Assembly: GCA_021647405.1 (NCBI GenBank)
Contig: JAKIUU010000017.1
Location: 1 to 47,969, forward strand
Direction of reading: 5' to 3'
Source: Flavobacteriaceae bacterium
GTDB taxonomy: Bacteria > Bacteroidota > Bacteroidia > Flavobacteriales > Flavobacteriaceae
DNA: 47,969 bases
The translations under genes and the position numbers were made by a program. The notes below the pieces were generated by a model, which saw only the letters and a program-made list of their open reading frames with translations, did no database searches and was not told the DNA's origin. Shown here one piece after another: positions 17,535-26,184 of the stretch. The stretch's first letter is position 1; every line of letters begins with the position of its first letter.

Positions 17535-19154
17535 TTAATTTTGACTTCGCATTAAAATGGTTTCCTTTATTTTGTCTTTTTGGGCTTTAGGTATTTGCAC
17601 ACAAGCACGTTGAGCAATAATTACCGAAATACCTTTGTAAAACAATTCTTTTCGGATGGTATCTACATTTATATCGTGGTTTTTGTGGAGTGGGTTGATA
17701 ACGATAAGGTGTTTTTCTGGTACGCCAATACCTTTGCAAATAGCTAAAAGGCGTCCCAAAGCTGCCGAATCTTGTGAGCCTGTCATCGCGACAGCTGAAT
17801 TGTCAGAAATAATAACTGTAATAGGGGAATTCTCATTTACAGCATCTAGCAATCCTGTCATCCCCGAATGGGTAAAAGTAGAGTCACCAATAACAGCAAT
17901 GGTTGGAAAAAGACCGGCATCGCTAGCCCCTTTTGCCATTGGAATTGAAGCGCCCATATCTATTAAAGTATTGATGGTGTTAAATGGGGGAAGTGACCCT
18001 AAGGCGTAACAACCGATATCGCCAAAAATATGTTTCTCGCCAATTTCTGGGATAAGTGTATTGATGGAATCAAACAAATCGCGGTGGGCACAGCCCACAC
18101 ATAATTCTGGAGGTCTGCCCGTAACAATATTTGGAATTTTATATGTGGTATCATTGGTTAGTCCAAGAGCCTTAGCTACGATATTTGGATTTAATTCGCC
18201 TGTCCTAGGGACGTCGCCACTTAAACGTCCTTTTACTTTGGTGTCAATATCAAAATAATCTTTTAAGCGCTCTTCAATTATGGGATAGCCTTCTTCTAAA
18301 ACCAAAATACTGTTACAAGACTGGTATAATTTTTTTATTTTTTGTTTGGGAACGGGGTATTGCGACAGTTTTAAAATGGGATAAGGGCAGGGCTGGTCAT
18401 CAAAATTTTCCATCACATAATTGTAAGCAATTCCTGTGGTAATGATTCCGATAGCGTAATCTTTTGCATCGATAAATTGATTGTAGGGAGAGTTTTCGGA
18501 GTCTTTTAACAGCGCTTCCTGTTTGATTACCAGTTTTTTATATTGGTCTTTGGCATAAGCTGGAATCAATTTAAAATTGTTGGCATATTTAGGCACGGAC
18601 AATTTCTTTTCTTTTCTAGGTTCTTGGGTTTCTATTATTGATCTTGAGTGTGATAACCTAGTTACCATTCTGAGAATAACGGGCAAATCGTATTTTTCTG
18701 AAAGCTCAAAAGCAAAACGGGTAATGTCATAAGCTTCTTGTTGGTTGCAAGGTTCTAAAATGGGGACCAATGCAAATTTTCCGTAAAAACGTGAATCTTG
18801 TTCGTTTTGTGACGAATGCATTGAAGGATCATCGGCAATAATCAAAACGAGTCCGCCGTTAATACCAGAAATAGCCATATTCATAAAAGCATCTGAGGCG
18901 ACGTTCAGTCCCACATGTTTCATACAAACCAAGACACGTTTACCAGCGTAAGACATGCCTAGAGCGGCTTCGGTAGCTGTCTTTTCATTGGCTGACCACT
19001 CGGTATGAATGGCGCGTTTATTGGCTGTTTTCGATTTTTGTATGTATTGTGTAATCTCTGTAGAAGGTGTTCCGGGGTATGCGTAAACTCCTGATATTCC
19101 AGCATCTATAGCGCCTTGAGCAATGGCCTCATTACCTAAAACTAGTAATCTCAT
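17535..19154 (-). CDS. iorA: Indolepyruvate oxidoreductase subunit alpha, without ferredoxin domain
   Basis: Thiamine-diphosphate-dependent catalytic subunit that forms aryl-CoA from arylpyruvate and CoA. The N-terminal pyrimidine domain begins LLVLGNEAIAQGAIDAGISG with YAYPGTPSTEI. The diphosphate-binding half contains CVGCAHRDLFDSI, GDIGCYALGSLPPFNTINTL and the ThDP metal motif GDSTFTHSGMTGLLDAVN. Archaeal IorA is longer because of a C-terminal pair of [4Fe-4S] clusters. Here the protein ends after RACVQIPKAQKDKIKE with no CxxCxxC series, so the usual internal electron exit is absent and an external acceptor must be assumed. It is the first gene of the iorA-iorB-acd operon; the 247 bp upstream hold only a candidate promoter element. 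Confidence 0.9.
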   Translation of the reverse strand: MRLLVLGNEAIAQGAIDAGISGVYAYPGTPSTEITQYIQKSKTANKRAIHTEWSANEKTATEAALGMSYAGKRVLVCMKHVGLNVASDAFMNMAISGINGGLVLIIADDPSMHSSQNEQDSRFYGKFALVPILEPCNQQEAYDITRFAFELSEKYDLPVILRMVTRLSHSRSIIETQEPRKEKKLSVPKYANNFKLIPAYAKDQYKKLVIKQEALLKDSENSPYNQFIDAKDYAIGIITTGIAYNYVMENFDDQPCPYPILKLSQYPVPKQKIKKLYQSCNSILVLEEGYPIIEERLKDYFDIDTKVKGRLSGDVPRTGELNPNIVAKALGLTNDTTYKIPNIVTGRPPELCVGCAHRDLFDSINTLIPEIGEKHIFGDIGCYALGSLPPFNTINTLIDMGASIPMAKGASDAGLFPTIAVIGDSTFTHSGMTGLLDAVNENSPITVIISDNSAVAMTGSQDSAALGRLLAICKGIGVPEKHLIVINPLHKNHDINVDTIRKELFYKGISVIIAQRACVQIPKAQKDKIKETILMRSQN

Positions 19155-19189
19155 TTCATTCGGGTTATTTTATATGGTTAAAAACAACT

Positions 19190-19197
19190 CAAAAGTA
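19190..19197 (-). promoter_or_regulatory. Candidate -7 element of the ior-acd operon
   Basis: Leftward TACTTTTG matches TAnnTTTG and lies 36 nt before the iorA ATG. No TTG is at the expected distance, so confidence is limited. Confidence 0.35.
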
Positions 19198-19401
19198 TTT
19201 AAAAAGACTGTTTTAATCTATGATATCTGTCATGAAAACAACTCATAAAATTATTGATTCCTTAAAATTAGTTCTAATAATTGAGAAATATTTAAATTAG
19301 AGGATTTAAGTATCAATATTTTTACAGTATCGGAAAAATAAAAAATTGTTTTATTGGTCTCATTCGTTAGTTAAAACCATGTACTTTCAGTGCATAGTGG
19401 T

Positions 19402-19959
19402 TTAGTTATCGTCTGCATCCCAACTGTTTTTAGCCCGAATATTTTTGTAAACTTTTATGCCCAACATTAAAAGGACAGAAACGCCTATAATGCCAACCAC
19501 GCCAAAAACCCAACCAATAGTTGTTTTAAGAACTACTAAAAACACACAAGCAAATAAAATAATGGTGGCTACTTCGTTCCATATTCTGAGTCCAAAAGCT
19601 GAAAATTTAATTTCTCCTTGTGCCATCTGATTGTAAATAACCTGACAAGAATAATGGTAGAGATATAAGGCAAAAACAAAACCAAATTTAATGAGCATCC
19701 AAGGTTGTGTAATTAGTGCAGGCACTTCGTACAACATCAAAAAAGCAAATATACTGGCTAAAATTGCCGATGGCCATGTTATCATGTAAAACAAACGCTT
19801 GCTCATTAGTAGGTATTGTTTGCGTAAAATGGCACTTTCTAATTCGGGTTTGTCTTCGGCTTCTTTGTAGTAAATAAAAAGGCGGATTATGTAAAATAAC
19901 CCTGCAAACCAAGTAGTTATGAAGATTATATGTAACGATTTTAAATAGAGATAGGTCAT
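19402..19959 (-). CDS. hemJ: HemJ-like protoporphyrinogen IX oxidase (CopD/UPF0093 family)
   Basis: Polytopic membrane protein of 185 residues with four to five hydrophobic helices. The N-terminal pattern KSLHIIFITTWFAGLFYIIR with a following FIYY, and the later WMLIKFGFVFALYLYH, correspond to conserved HemJ regions carrying the functional His and Lys. HemJ oxidises protoporphyrinogen IX to protoporphyrin IX, the step between HemN and HemH. Its place close to hemH and hemA-hemN supports this reading over a copper-resistance role, which the CopD name of the superfamily might suggest. The last 40 residues are an extra hydrophobic and polar tail. Identification rests on motif memory and context; no other oxidase (HemG, HemY) is in the window. 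Confidence 0.75.
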   Translation of the reverse strand: MTYLYLKSLHIIFITTWFAGLFYIIRLFIYYKEAEDKPELESAILRKQYLLMSKRLFYMITWPSAILASIFAFLMLYEVPALITQPWMLIKFGFVFALYLYHYSCQVIYNQMAQGEIKFSAFGLRIWNEVATIILFACVFLVVLKTTIGWVFGVVGIIGVSVLLMLGIKVYKNIRAKNSWDADDN

Positions 19960-20263
19960 AAGCGTAATTTATTAAGAATCAAAAATACAATAAATAGGCC
20001 ATTGTAAAATTATTGGTTGCATATAAAAAGCACACATTTGACTTTTTTAGAGAAAAGGTGTGCTGTTTAAATAGCATTTTAATACGCTGTAAAAGTAAGG
20101 CGATGTGGTGATAAATAATATGATTTAAGTCAGTAATTAAAGGTTGATTTTTCACGACTTTGCAAAATATAAAAAAAGTACTTTTTATATCTGTCTTTTA
20201 CCTTAGTTATTTTTTTTATTTTTACCAAGACTGGATTTAAAACCCAAAAATCAAACCAAACCA
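19960..20263. other. Divergent intergenic region between hemJ-like and lpxD
   Basis: This 304-bp gap has no convincing gene. It contains a hairpin with perfect 7-bp arms AGCACAC/GTGTGCT (20029-20064, 22-nt loop), an AT-rich near-palindrome around GTAC (20167-20190), and, just before lpxD, three A-rich 7-bp units (TAAAACC, CAAAAAT, CAAACCA at 20218-20238). These resemble the heptad repeats seen upstream of hemE and hemN. A TATTTTTA near 20217 is one base from a -7 element for lpxD. Confidence 0.5.
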
Positions 20264-21256
20264 ATGAAATCATTTACAATTAATGAAATTAATACACTTT
20301 TAAAAGGTGAATTAGTTGGCAATACAAATCAAATAATAACAGGTTCTGAACAACTGGATAAAGCTTCCGAAAATCACATAACCTTTATTGGAAGTGCAAA
20401 ATATGTTAAATATTGGAAAACTTCAAAAGCTTGTGTAGCCATTGTTAATGAGGATATAAAAATTGAGCCAGGCGAAAATCGCGCTTTAATTAAGGTTAAA
20501 AATGCCGATTTGGCCATGGGTAAAATATTAGAGATTTTTGATCCGGGGCTCCCAGAATTTGATGTTGATATGCATCCTGCTGCGGTAATCCATGAATCAG
20601 TTAAATTGGGCAAATCTTGTAAAATTGGTGCAGGTTGCTATGTTGGTAAAGATGTTGTATTGGGCGATGGGGTTATTTTATTTCCGAATGTAACCATTCT
20701 TGAAAATACTAAAATTGGCAATAATACTGTTATTTGGTCTGGTGCTGTAATTCGTGAACGCAGCGAAATAGGAAGCAATTGTATATTCCATATTAATGTA
20801 AGTATTGGTGCCGATGGTTTTGGTTTCCGCCCCAGCGAAAATGGCAATGGCTTGGTAAAGATTCCTCAAATTGGCAATGTTATTATAGGAAATGACGTTG
20901 AGATAGGTGCCAATTCGTGTGTTGATAGGGGTAAATTTAGCGCTACAATAATTGGCGATGGATGTAAAATTGACAATCTTGTTCAGATTGGCCATAACAG
21001 TGTTATGGGACGCTATTGTATTATGGCAGGCCACAGTGGTTTGGCAGGATCTGTTACACTTGGCGATGGTGTTATTATTGGCGGTAGTGCTTCAATTAAA
21101 GACCATACCACGCTTCATTCGGGTGTAACTGTGGGTGCTGGTTCGGGTGTGATTGGCGATATTGCTGCCGGTAAAACGGTTTTAGGCTATCCTGCTCAAG
21201 AAACCAGAGAGATGCTTAAACAATGGGTAGCCATACGTAAACTTACTAAGTCTTAG
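20264..21256 (+). CDS. lpxD: UDP-3-O-(3-hydroxyacyl)glucosamine N-acyltransferase
   Basis: Third acylation step of lipid A synthesis: transfers a 3-hydroxyacyl chain from acyl-ACP to the amino group of UDP-3-O-acyl-glucosamine. The N-terminal uridine-binding domain (about 1-100) includes ASENHITFIGSAKYVKYWK. The central part is a left-handed beta helix of hexapeptide repeats (about 105-300). The signature IGADGFGFRP and the catalytic-His region NLVQIGHNSVMGRYCIMAGH are present. The 330-residue length is standard. It lies inside the heme locus but belongs to outer-membrane synthesis. Its 3' end overlaps convergent hemH by 11 nt. Confidence 0.94.
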   Translation: MKSFTINEINTLLKGELVGNTNQIITGSEQLDKASENHITFIGSAKYVKYWKTSKACVAIVNEDIKIEPGENRALIKVKNADLAMGKILEIFDPGLPEFDVDMHPAAVIHESVKLGKSCKIGAGCYVGKDVVLGDGVILFPNVTILENTKIGNNTVIWSGAVIRERSEIGSNCIFHINVSIGADGFGFRPSENGNGLVKIPQIGNVIIGNDVEIGANSCVDRGKFSATIIGDGCKIDNLVQIGHNSVMGRYCIMAGHSGLAGSVTLGDGVIIGGSASIKDHTTLHSGVTVGAGSGVIGDIAAGKTVLGYPAQETREMLKQWVAIRKLTKS

Positions 21257-22268
21257 CCCAATTGTCAATCCATTTAGCCAGTGTTTTTGCCCAATCATCA
21301 CCATCATTTAGGCAGGGAATTGTATTAAATTGATGCCCGCCATTTTCTAAAAACGATTCTTTGGCTTCCATGCCAATTTCTTCGAGTGTTTCAAGGCAGT
21401 CGGCAACAAAGGCAGGGGTCACAACCGCAATTTTTTTAAGTCCGTTAAGGGCAAATTCTTTAATGGTTTTATTGGTGTAGGGTTGTAGCCAAGGATCGCG
21501 TCCCAAGCGCGATTGAAAAGACACGCTAAAAAAATCTTCTTTTAAATTTAGTTTTTGAGCCACGCGTCTGGTTGTTTCATAACATTGGTGTCGGTAGCAG
21601 AATTCGTGAGCAGGTGATTTGCTTAGACAACAACTCCCATCAATTTTACAATGCGATTTTGTAACATCCGATTTTTTGATATGTCTTTCTGGAATACCAT
21701 GATAAGAAAATAATAAATGATTGGGTTTTAGTTTATCAATGTGTTTTTTAATGCTATTAGATAATACTTCGATATAATCAGTTTTATGATAAAAGGCAGG
21801 CAAATGGCTTAAAGTAATGTTTGGAAGATTATCTTTTATGATTTTTTTTGCCAACACAGTTATGGTTTCGGTTGTGGCCATGGCAAATTGGGGGTAAAGC
21901 GGAATAAGAAATATTTCAGTAACACCTTGAGCAGCTAATTTTTCTATACCACTTTTTATAGATGGCTTTCCGTAGCGCATTCCTAATTCTACTAGGAATT
22001 CAGTATTTTCTTGAACCTTTTTATGCAATCTTTCGGACAAAACGATTAGGGGAGAACCTTCATTCCACCATATTTTCTTATAGGCTTCTGCCGATTTTTT
22101 AGGACGTGTGTTTAATATGATGCCTTTAACCAGAAATAGTCGTGAGAGGTAAGGCATGTCAATAACGCGTTTGTCCATCAAGAATTCGCCTAAATATCTT
22201 TTTACATCTTTAGGACTTGGGCTATCTGGTGATCCAAGATTGATTAATAAAGCACCTTTTTTAGTCAA
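21246..22268 (-). CDS. hemH: Ferrochelatase
   Basis: Inserts ferrous iron into protoporphyrin IX to give protoheme. The N-terminus GALLINLGSPDSPSPKDVKR, the active-site HLLFSYHGIPERHIKKSD with the metal-ligand His, and the FQSRLGRDPWLQPYT region are classic. Cysteines in GSCCLSKSPAHEFCYRHQC may mark an iron-sulfur or structural site found in part of the family. The start is TTG at 22268, which is needed to keep the conserved N-terminus; the nearest ATG would remove about 30 conserved residues. That start lies 8 nt inside the AraC gene, so translation is probably coupled and hemH expression follows the regulator. Confidence 0.94.
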   Translation of the reverse strand: MTKKGALLINLGSPDSPSPKDVKRYLGEFLMDKRVIDMPYLSRLFLVKGIILNTRPKKSAEAYKKIWWNEGSPLIVLSERLHKKVQENTEFLVELGMRYGKPSIKSGIEKLAAQGVTEIFLIPLYPQFAMATTETITVLAKKIIKDNLPNITLSHLPAFYHKTDYIEVLSNSIKKHIDKLKPNHLLFSYHGIPERHIKKSDVTKSHCKIDGSCCLSKSPAHEFCYRHQCYETTRRVAQKLNLKEDFFSVSFQSRLGRDPWLQPYTNKTIKEFALNGLKKIAVVTPAFVADCLETLEEIGMEAKESFLENGGHQFNTIPCLNDGDDWAKTLAKWIDNWAKT

Positions 22269-23151
22269 TTGTTATAATTTTTGTAAGTGAGTATTGCTTG
22301 GGCGTGATGCCAAATTTTCGTTTAAAAGCGGCTATAAAATGAGTGGCCGAACTGTAGCCCACTTCGGATGCTATTTCATTAATATTTTGATTTTTCATAT
22401 CCAGTAGTTTGCGTGCATACTCCATCTTATATTGTAAAAGATAAGTGAATACAGGCATTCCGTAAAGTGCTTTAAATTCAATTTTTAGTTTTTTTACATT
22501 TAACCCGATGGCTTTTGACAAACTTTCTAATGTAGGTGGATTCAAAAGGTCTTTTATCAATAATTCTTTGGCCTTTTTAATTTTTACTATTTCGTCAGAA
22601 TTCGCTACAAAGGGACATTGCTCAATTGTGTTGTTAAAAGTTTCGCTAAAATAGAGGCTTAAGATTTCGAAGACTTTTCCTTTTACATAAAGCGATTGAA
22701 ATGAGTTGTTAAAAGCATTCGATTTTAACTGATCCACACAATTAGCAATATCAGACGAAATAGATTTTGTTTCTAAAATGGTTTGATTGGAATCAAAATT
22801 TTGAATGGGAAAATTGTTGCCACCAACATCTGAAAAGAGTTTGTGGAAATAGTTAACTTTTATGAGTAAAGCAACCAAAATGGTGTCTGGTTGTAAATCA
22901 AAAAACAAATTCATTTCGTCTGCTTTAAAAAAAGTAAAACAAGAAGTATACGCCTTTAACTCAACACTACAATGGGGCATGTTAAAAGCCACTTTTAAAG
23001 CCCCTTTTAAACAAAAATAAAATTGTATATAGTTGGCGTCAATAGTGTGTTTTATACTTAATAATTTGTCTGAAGTATTCTCTAAAAGCAGTACAGATTT
23101 TACGTTTGGATTGTTAAAAAGATATCTAGGATTTTTGTCGCTATTTTTCAT
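22261..23151 (-). CDS. AraC-family transcriptional regulator
   Basis: Transcription factor of 296 residues. The N-terminal part (about 1-190) is a sensor domain without clear motifs, rich in Phe, Asn and Ser. The C-terminal part (about 195-296) carries the two helix-turn-helix units: TLESLSKAIGLNVKKLKIEF and INEIASEVGYSSATHFIAAF, ending KRKFGITPKQY, the AraC signature. It is divergent from hemA and overlaps hemH, the terminal gene of the pathway. This placement suggests that it senses iron, heme or a porphyrin and controls the flanking operons, but this is inference from position. The 185-bp gap to hemA holds a candidate promoter for each direction. Confidence 0.85.
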   Translation of the reverse strand: MKNSDKNPRYLFNNPNVKSVLLLENTSDKLLSIKHTIDANYIQFYFCLKGALKVAFNMPHCSVELKAYTSCFTFFKADEMNLFFDLQPDTILVALLIKVNYFHKLFSDVGGNNFPIQNFDSNQTILETKSISSDIANCVDQLKSNAFNNSFQSLYVKGKVFEILSLYFSETFNNTIEQCPFVANSDEIVKIKKAKELLIKDLLNPPTLESLSKAIGLNVKKLKIEFKALYGMPVFTYLLQYKMEYARKLLDMKNQNINEIASEVGYSSATHFIAAFKRKFGITPKQYSLTKIITID

Positions 23152-23227
23152 TTTTTTAAAAGATGATTTTTATCATGTTATAATTTAATAAAATTTAGTA
23201 TGTACGATAAATACTGACGTTACGTGA

Positions 23228-23235
23228 CAAATATA
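23228..23235 (-). promoter_or_regulatory. Candidate -7 element for araC-hemH
   Basis: Leftward TATATTTG, a full match to TAnnTTTG, 76 nt before the AraC start codon. It leaves an AT-rich leader. Confidence 0.4.
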
Positions 23236-23306
23236 GTAAATATATTTTAATTCTTTTAGGGGTATTAAAAGTTCTTTTAAGGCTATTTTTTATTATTTTA
23301 TAGTGT

Positions 23307-23314
23307 TAAATTTG
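23307..23314 (+). promoter_or_regulatory. Candidate -7 element for the hemA operon
   Basis: TAAATTTG followed by TAGC, 22 nt before the hemA ATG at 23337. It matches TAnnTTTG. No TTG is visible 17-23 nt upstream, which may indicate dependence on an activator such as the adjacent AraC protein; that link is inferred. Confidence 0.45.
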
Positions 23315-23336
23315 TAGCATCAAAATTGATTACAAA

Positions 23337-24575
23337 ATGAATGATAATAATTCTCTAAAATTTTATAATATAGGCTTAAGCTATAAAAAAGCAGATGTCG
23401 CCATACGCAGTAAATTTAGTATTTCTCATGACAATCAGATTAAGCTTTTAAAAGCTTTAAAACAAAAAGGAAGTGAAGGGAGTATTGTAATTTCCACCTG
23501 TAACCGGATTGAAATATTTGGATTTGCAAAACATCCATTTGTACTTATTGAAGAACTGTGTAATTTTTCTGAAGGCACAGTAGACGAAATTATTAAAGTA
23601 TGCCATATTTACAAAAGTTACCAAGCAATTGATTATGTTTTCAGAATAGCCACTGGCTTAGATAGTCAAATTTTAGGCGATTACGAGATTGTAGGTCAGT
23701 TAAAATTGGCTTTTAAAAATGCTAAAAAAATAGGGGCTACCAATATGTTTTTAGAACGTCTTTTTAATGCGGCGTTACACGCCAGTAAACAAGTTAAAAA
23801 CAAAACCAAATTAAGTTCAGGCACTACAACAGTTTCTTATGCTGCCATTCAGTATTTACAAGATAATGCCAACCTAATCAATGCAAAAAAAGTCGTTTTG
23901 TATGGATTGGGAGATATCGGCAAGCATACCGCTTTAAATATCAAAGAGTATATTGATGTTGATAAAGTTGTACTGGTTAATCGTACTTTTGAAAAAGCAG
24001 TTCATTTTGCGAATCAGTATAAATTAACAGCACAAAAACAAGAGCACCTTAAAGCTGAATTAGAAGCAACCGATTTGTTAATTGTGGCAACAGGCTCAAG
24101 CAAACCTACAGTAACACAAGAAATGGTTTCTAAATCTAAAAAATTGACCATATTAGATTTGTCTATTCCCAGTAATGTAGATGTTGCTATAGGTGAATTC
24201 GAAAATATTACATTGATAAATGTTGACGAATTGTCTAAAATTACCAATAATACAATTGCGTTAAGGCAAACACAAATCCCTTTAGCCGAAGCCATTATTG
24301 AAGAAAACAAAAAAGAACTTTTAAAATGGATTGAAGGCAGAAAACACACACCAGCTTTAAAGCAACTTAAACAATCATTAGAGGTGCTTCAAGTAGAGGG
24401 AATTGATTACTACAAAAAGAAAAATCCTGATTTCGATGTACAACAAGCCGAACTTATAACTTCTCATATCATTCAAAAAATAACGACTAAATTTGCCAAA
24501 CATTTAAAACACGAAGAAACTCAAATAGGAAACAGTATTGAATTGATTCGTCAAATTTTTGAAGTAGAAGCTTAA
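23337..24575 (+). CDS. hemA: Glutamyl-tRNA reductase
   Basis: First committed step of C5 tetrapyrrole synthesis: NADPH-dependent reduction of Glu-tRNA to glutamate-1-semialdehyde. The N-terminal catalytic domain carries the nucleophilic cysteine in VISTCNRIEIFG (about residue 56). The signature FRIATGLDSQILGDYEIVGQ follows, then the NADPH domain VVLYGLGDIGKHTALN and a C-terminal helical dimerisation region. The length of 412 residues is normal. It opens a rightward operon: hemC starts 2 nt after its stop, then hemB, hemL, hemE and hemN. The promoter region is shared with the divergent AraC gene. Confidence 0.96.
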   Translation: MNDNNSLKFYNIGLSYKKADVAIRSKFSISHDNQIKLLKALKQKGSEGSIVISTCNRIEIFGFAKHPFVLIEELCNFSEGTVDEIIKVCHIYKSYQAIDYVFRIATGLDSQILGDYEIVGQLKLAFKNAKKIGATNMFLERLFNAALHASKQVKNKTKLSSGTTTVSYAAIQYLQDNANLINAKKVVLYGLGDIGKHTALNIKEYIDVDKVVLVNRTFEKAVHFANQYKLTAQKQEHLKAELEATDLLIVATGSSKPTVTQEMVSKSKKLTILDLSIPSNVDVAIGEFENITLINVDELSKITNNTIALRQTQIPLAEAIIEENKKELLKWIEGRKHTPALKQLKQSLEVLQVEGIDYYKKKNPDFDVQQAELITSHIIQKITTKFAKHLKHEETQIGNSIELIRQIFEVEA

Positions 24576-24577
24576 TA

Positions 24578-26179
24578 ATGAAAGACACGACAATTAGAAT
24601 AGGCACACGCTCAAGCGAATTAGCGATGTGGCAGGCAAACTTAGTGCAATCCCAACTTTTGGATCTAGGCTATGAAAGTGAAATTATAAAAATAGACTCC
24701 AAAGGAGATGCTGTTTTAGACAAACCACTTTACGAATTGGGTATTGTGGGTGTTTTTACCCGAAACCTAGACCTAGCCATGTTAAATGGCGAAATTGATA
24801 TTGCTGTACATTCGTTAAAAGACGTACCAACAATTTTACCAAAAGGTATTGTACAGGCGGCTGTTTTAGAACGTGCCAGTTATGGCGATATAATTGTATG
24901 GAAAGGCAATACAGAGTTTATGTCTAGTAAAACGGCTGTTATTGCAACAGGTAGTTTGCGCAGAAAAGCACAGTGGTTAAATCGCTATCCAGAACACACA
25001 ATTGTAGGTTTGAGAGGCAATGTTAATACCCGTTTAAAAAAATTAGAGGATAACGATTGGAATGGTGCCATATTTGCCGCTGCAGGTCTAGAGCGTATAA
25101 AAAAATTACCCAGAGATCACGCCAGATTAAGTTGGATGGTTCCAGCACCAGCACAGGGCGTTGTTATGATAACAGCATTACAAAAAGACACAGATGTTTT
25201 AGAAGTTTGCAAACAATTGAACCACGAAGCGTCTGAAATTTGTGCAAATATAGAACGTGAATTTTTAAACACACTCGAAGGTGGATGTACGGCACCAATT
25301 GGGGCTTTGGCAAAAATTATTGATGAAGAAGACAAAGAAAAAGAAATCAACTTTATAGGTGTTTTATGTAGTTTGGATGGCAATCTGAAAATTGAAGTTT
25401 CAAAAACTGTTAAACTACAATATGCCGATGGTTTGGGAAAACTATGTGCAAAAGAGCTTTTATCTAAAGGGGGACAGAAGTTATTATTAAAAGAAGGTTT
25501 GATTGAAAACCACCAATACAAAGTCTTTTCAACCCGCGAATTATCTTCAAAACAAATCGAATCACTTTCAGATAAAATTAAACTTGATTCAAGCGATTTT
25601 ATCCGCACAAAATACAACCGATTAAAACCGAGTATTGTAAAAAAAGACTTCAAACACGTTGTTATTACCAGTCAGAATGCAGTTTTGTCTTTGCTTCATA
25701 ATTTCGGTTCAGAAGATTTGAAATTCGAGAATATCTATTGTGTAGGAAGGCGTACAAAGCGTTTGGTAGAAAAAAAAATAGGCAAGGTTACTCAGGTAGA
25801 AAACACAGCAGAGAAGTTAGCCGATTTTTTGGTTGAAAATATAAATAATAATGAAGAGATTACTTTTTTCTGTGGCGATTTACGCAGAGATGCGCTTCCA
25901 AATAAACTGTTAAATAATAGTAAAAACTTTATTGAAATAGTGGTTTATACAACACAAATCACACCGAGTAAGCTTAGCGATGTGCCGAATGGCATTTTAT
26001 TCTTCAGTCCATCGGCTATAGAAAGCTATTTATCTGTAAACAATACAACAGATATCACGGCTTTTTGTATCGGCGAAACTACTGCGGCAAAAGCAAAACG
26101 CCATTTTAATAATGTAAAAACGGCCAAAATACCAACGGTAGAAAAAGTGATAGAACTGGTTAATAAAACCTTAAAATAA
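24578..26179 (+). CDS. hemC: Porphobilinogen deaminase / uroporphyrinogen-III synthase fusion
   Basis: Bifunctional HemC-HemD protein of 533 residues. Residues about 1-305 are hydroxymethylbilane synthase: IRIGTRSSELAMWQANLV, HSLKDVPTILPKGI, ATGSLRRKAQWLNRYPEHTI, and the dipyrromethane cofactor cysteine in EGGCTAPIGA. Residues about 315-533 are a uroporphyrinogen-III synthase with weak conservation, as usual for HemD; VVITSQNAVLSLLHNFG and GILFFSPSAIESYLSVNN are the matching strands. Joining the two activities would allow channelling of the unstable hydroxymethylbilane. It starts 2 nt after hemA and ends 5 nt before hemB. Confidence 0.93.
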   Translation: MKDTTIRIGTRSSELAMWQANLVQSQLLDLGYESEIIKIDSKGDAVLDKPLYELGIVGVFTRNLDLAMLNGEIDIAVHSLKDVPTILPKGIVQAAVLERASYGDIIVWKGNTEFMSSKTAVIATGSLRRKAQWLNRYPEHTIVGLRGNVNTRLKKLEDNDWNGAIFAAAGLERIKKLPRDHARLSWMVPAPAQGVVMITALQKDTDVLEVCKQLNHEASEICANIEREFLNTLEGGCTAPIGALAKIIDEEDKEKEINFIGVLCSLDGNLKIEVSKTVKLQYADGLGKLCAKELLSKGGQKLLLKEGLIENHQYKVFSTRELSSKQIESLSDKIKLDSSDFIRTKYNRLKPSIVKKDFKHVVITSQNAVLSLLHNFGSEDLKFENIYCVGRRTKRLVEKKIGKVTQVENTAEKLADFLVENINNNEEITFFCGDLRRDALPNKLLNNSKNFIEIVVYTTQITPSKLSDVPNGILFFSPSAIESYLSVNNTTDITAFCIGETTAAKAKRHFNNVKTAKIPTVEKVIELVNKTLK

Positions 26180-26184
26180 AATTT

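Noticed and set aside
19220..19300. A 26-codon open frame upstream of iorA, starting MISVMKTTHKI
   Set aside because: It is short and AT-rich, with no promoter or conserved motif. It lies in a region that probably only holds regulatory sequence for iorA.
19402..19959. CopD copper-resistance reading of the hemJ-like gene
   Set aside because: The N-terminal His-Trp-Ala-Gly-Leu-Tyr-Arg pattern and the Lys helix fit HemJ better, and the surroundings are heme genes with no copper genes.
23210..23230. TGACGTTACGTGACA near the AraC promoter as an operator
   Set aside because: The symmetry is poor (several mismatches to its complement) and there is no second copy in the gap.
23152..23336. Possible riboswitch or tRNA-like leader before hemA
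   Set aside because: The region is AT-rich with only weak pairing; no known riboswitch core is visible and the distance from the likely transcription start to the ATG is about 20 nt.
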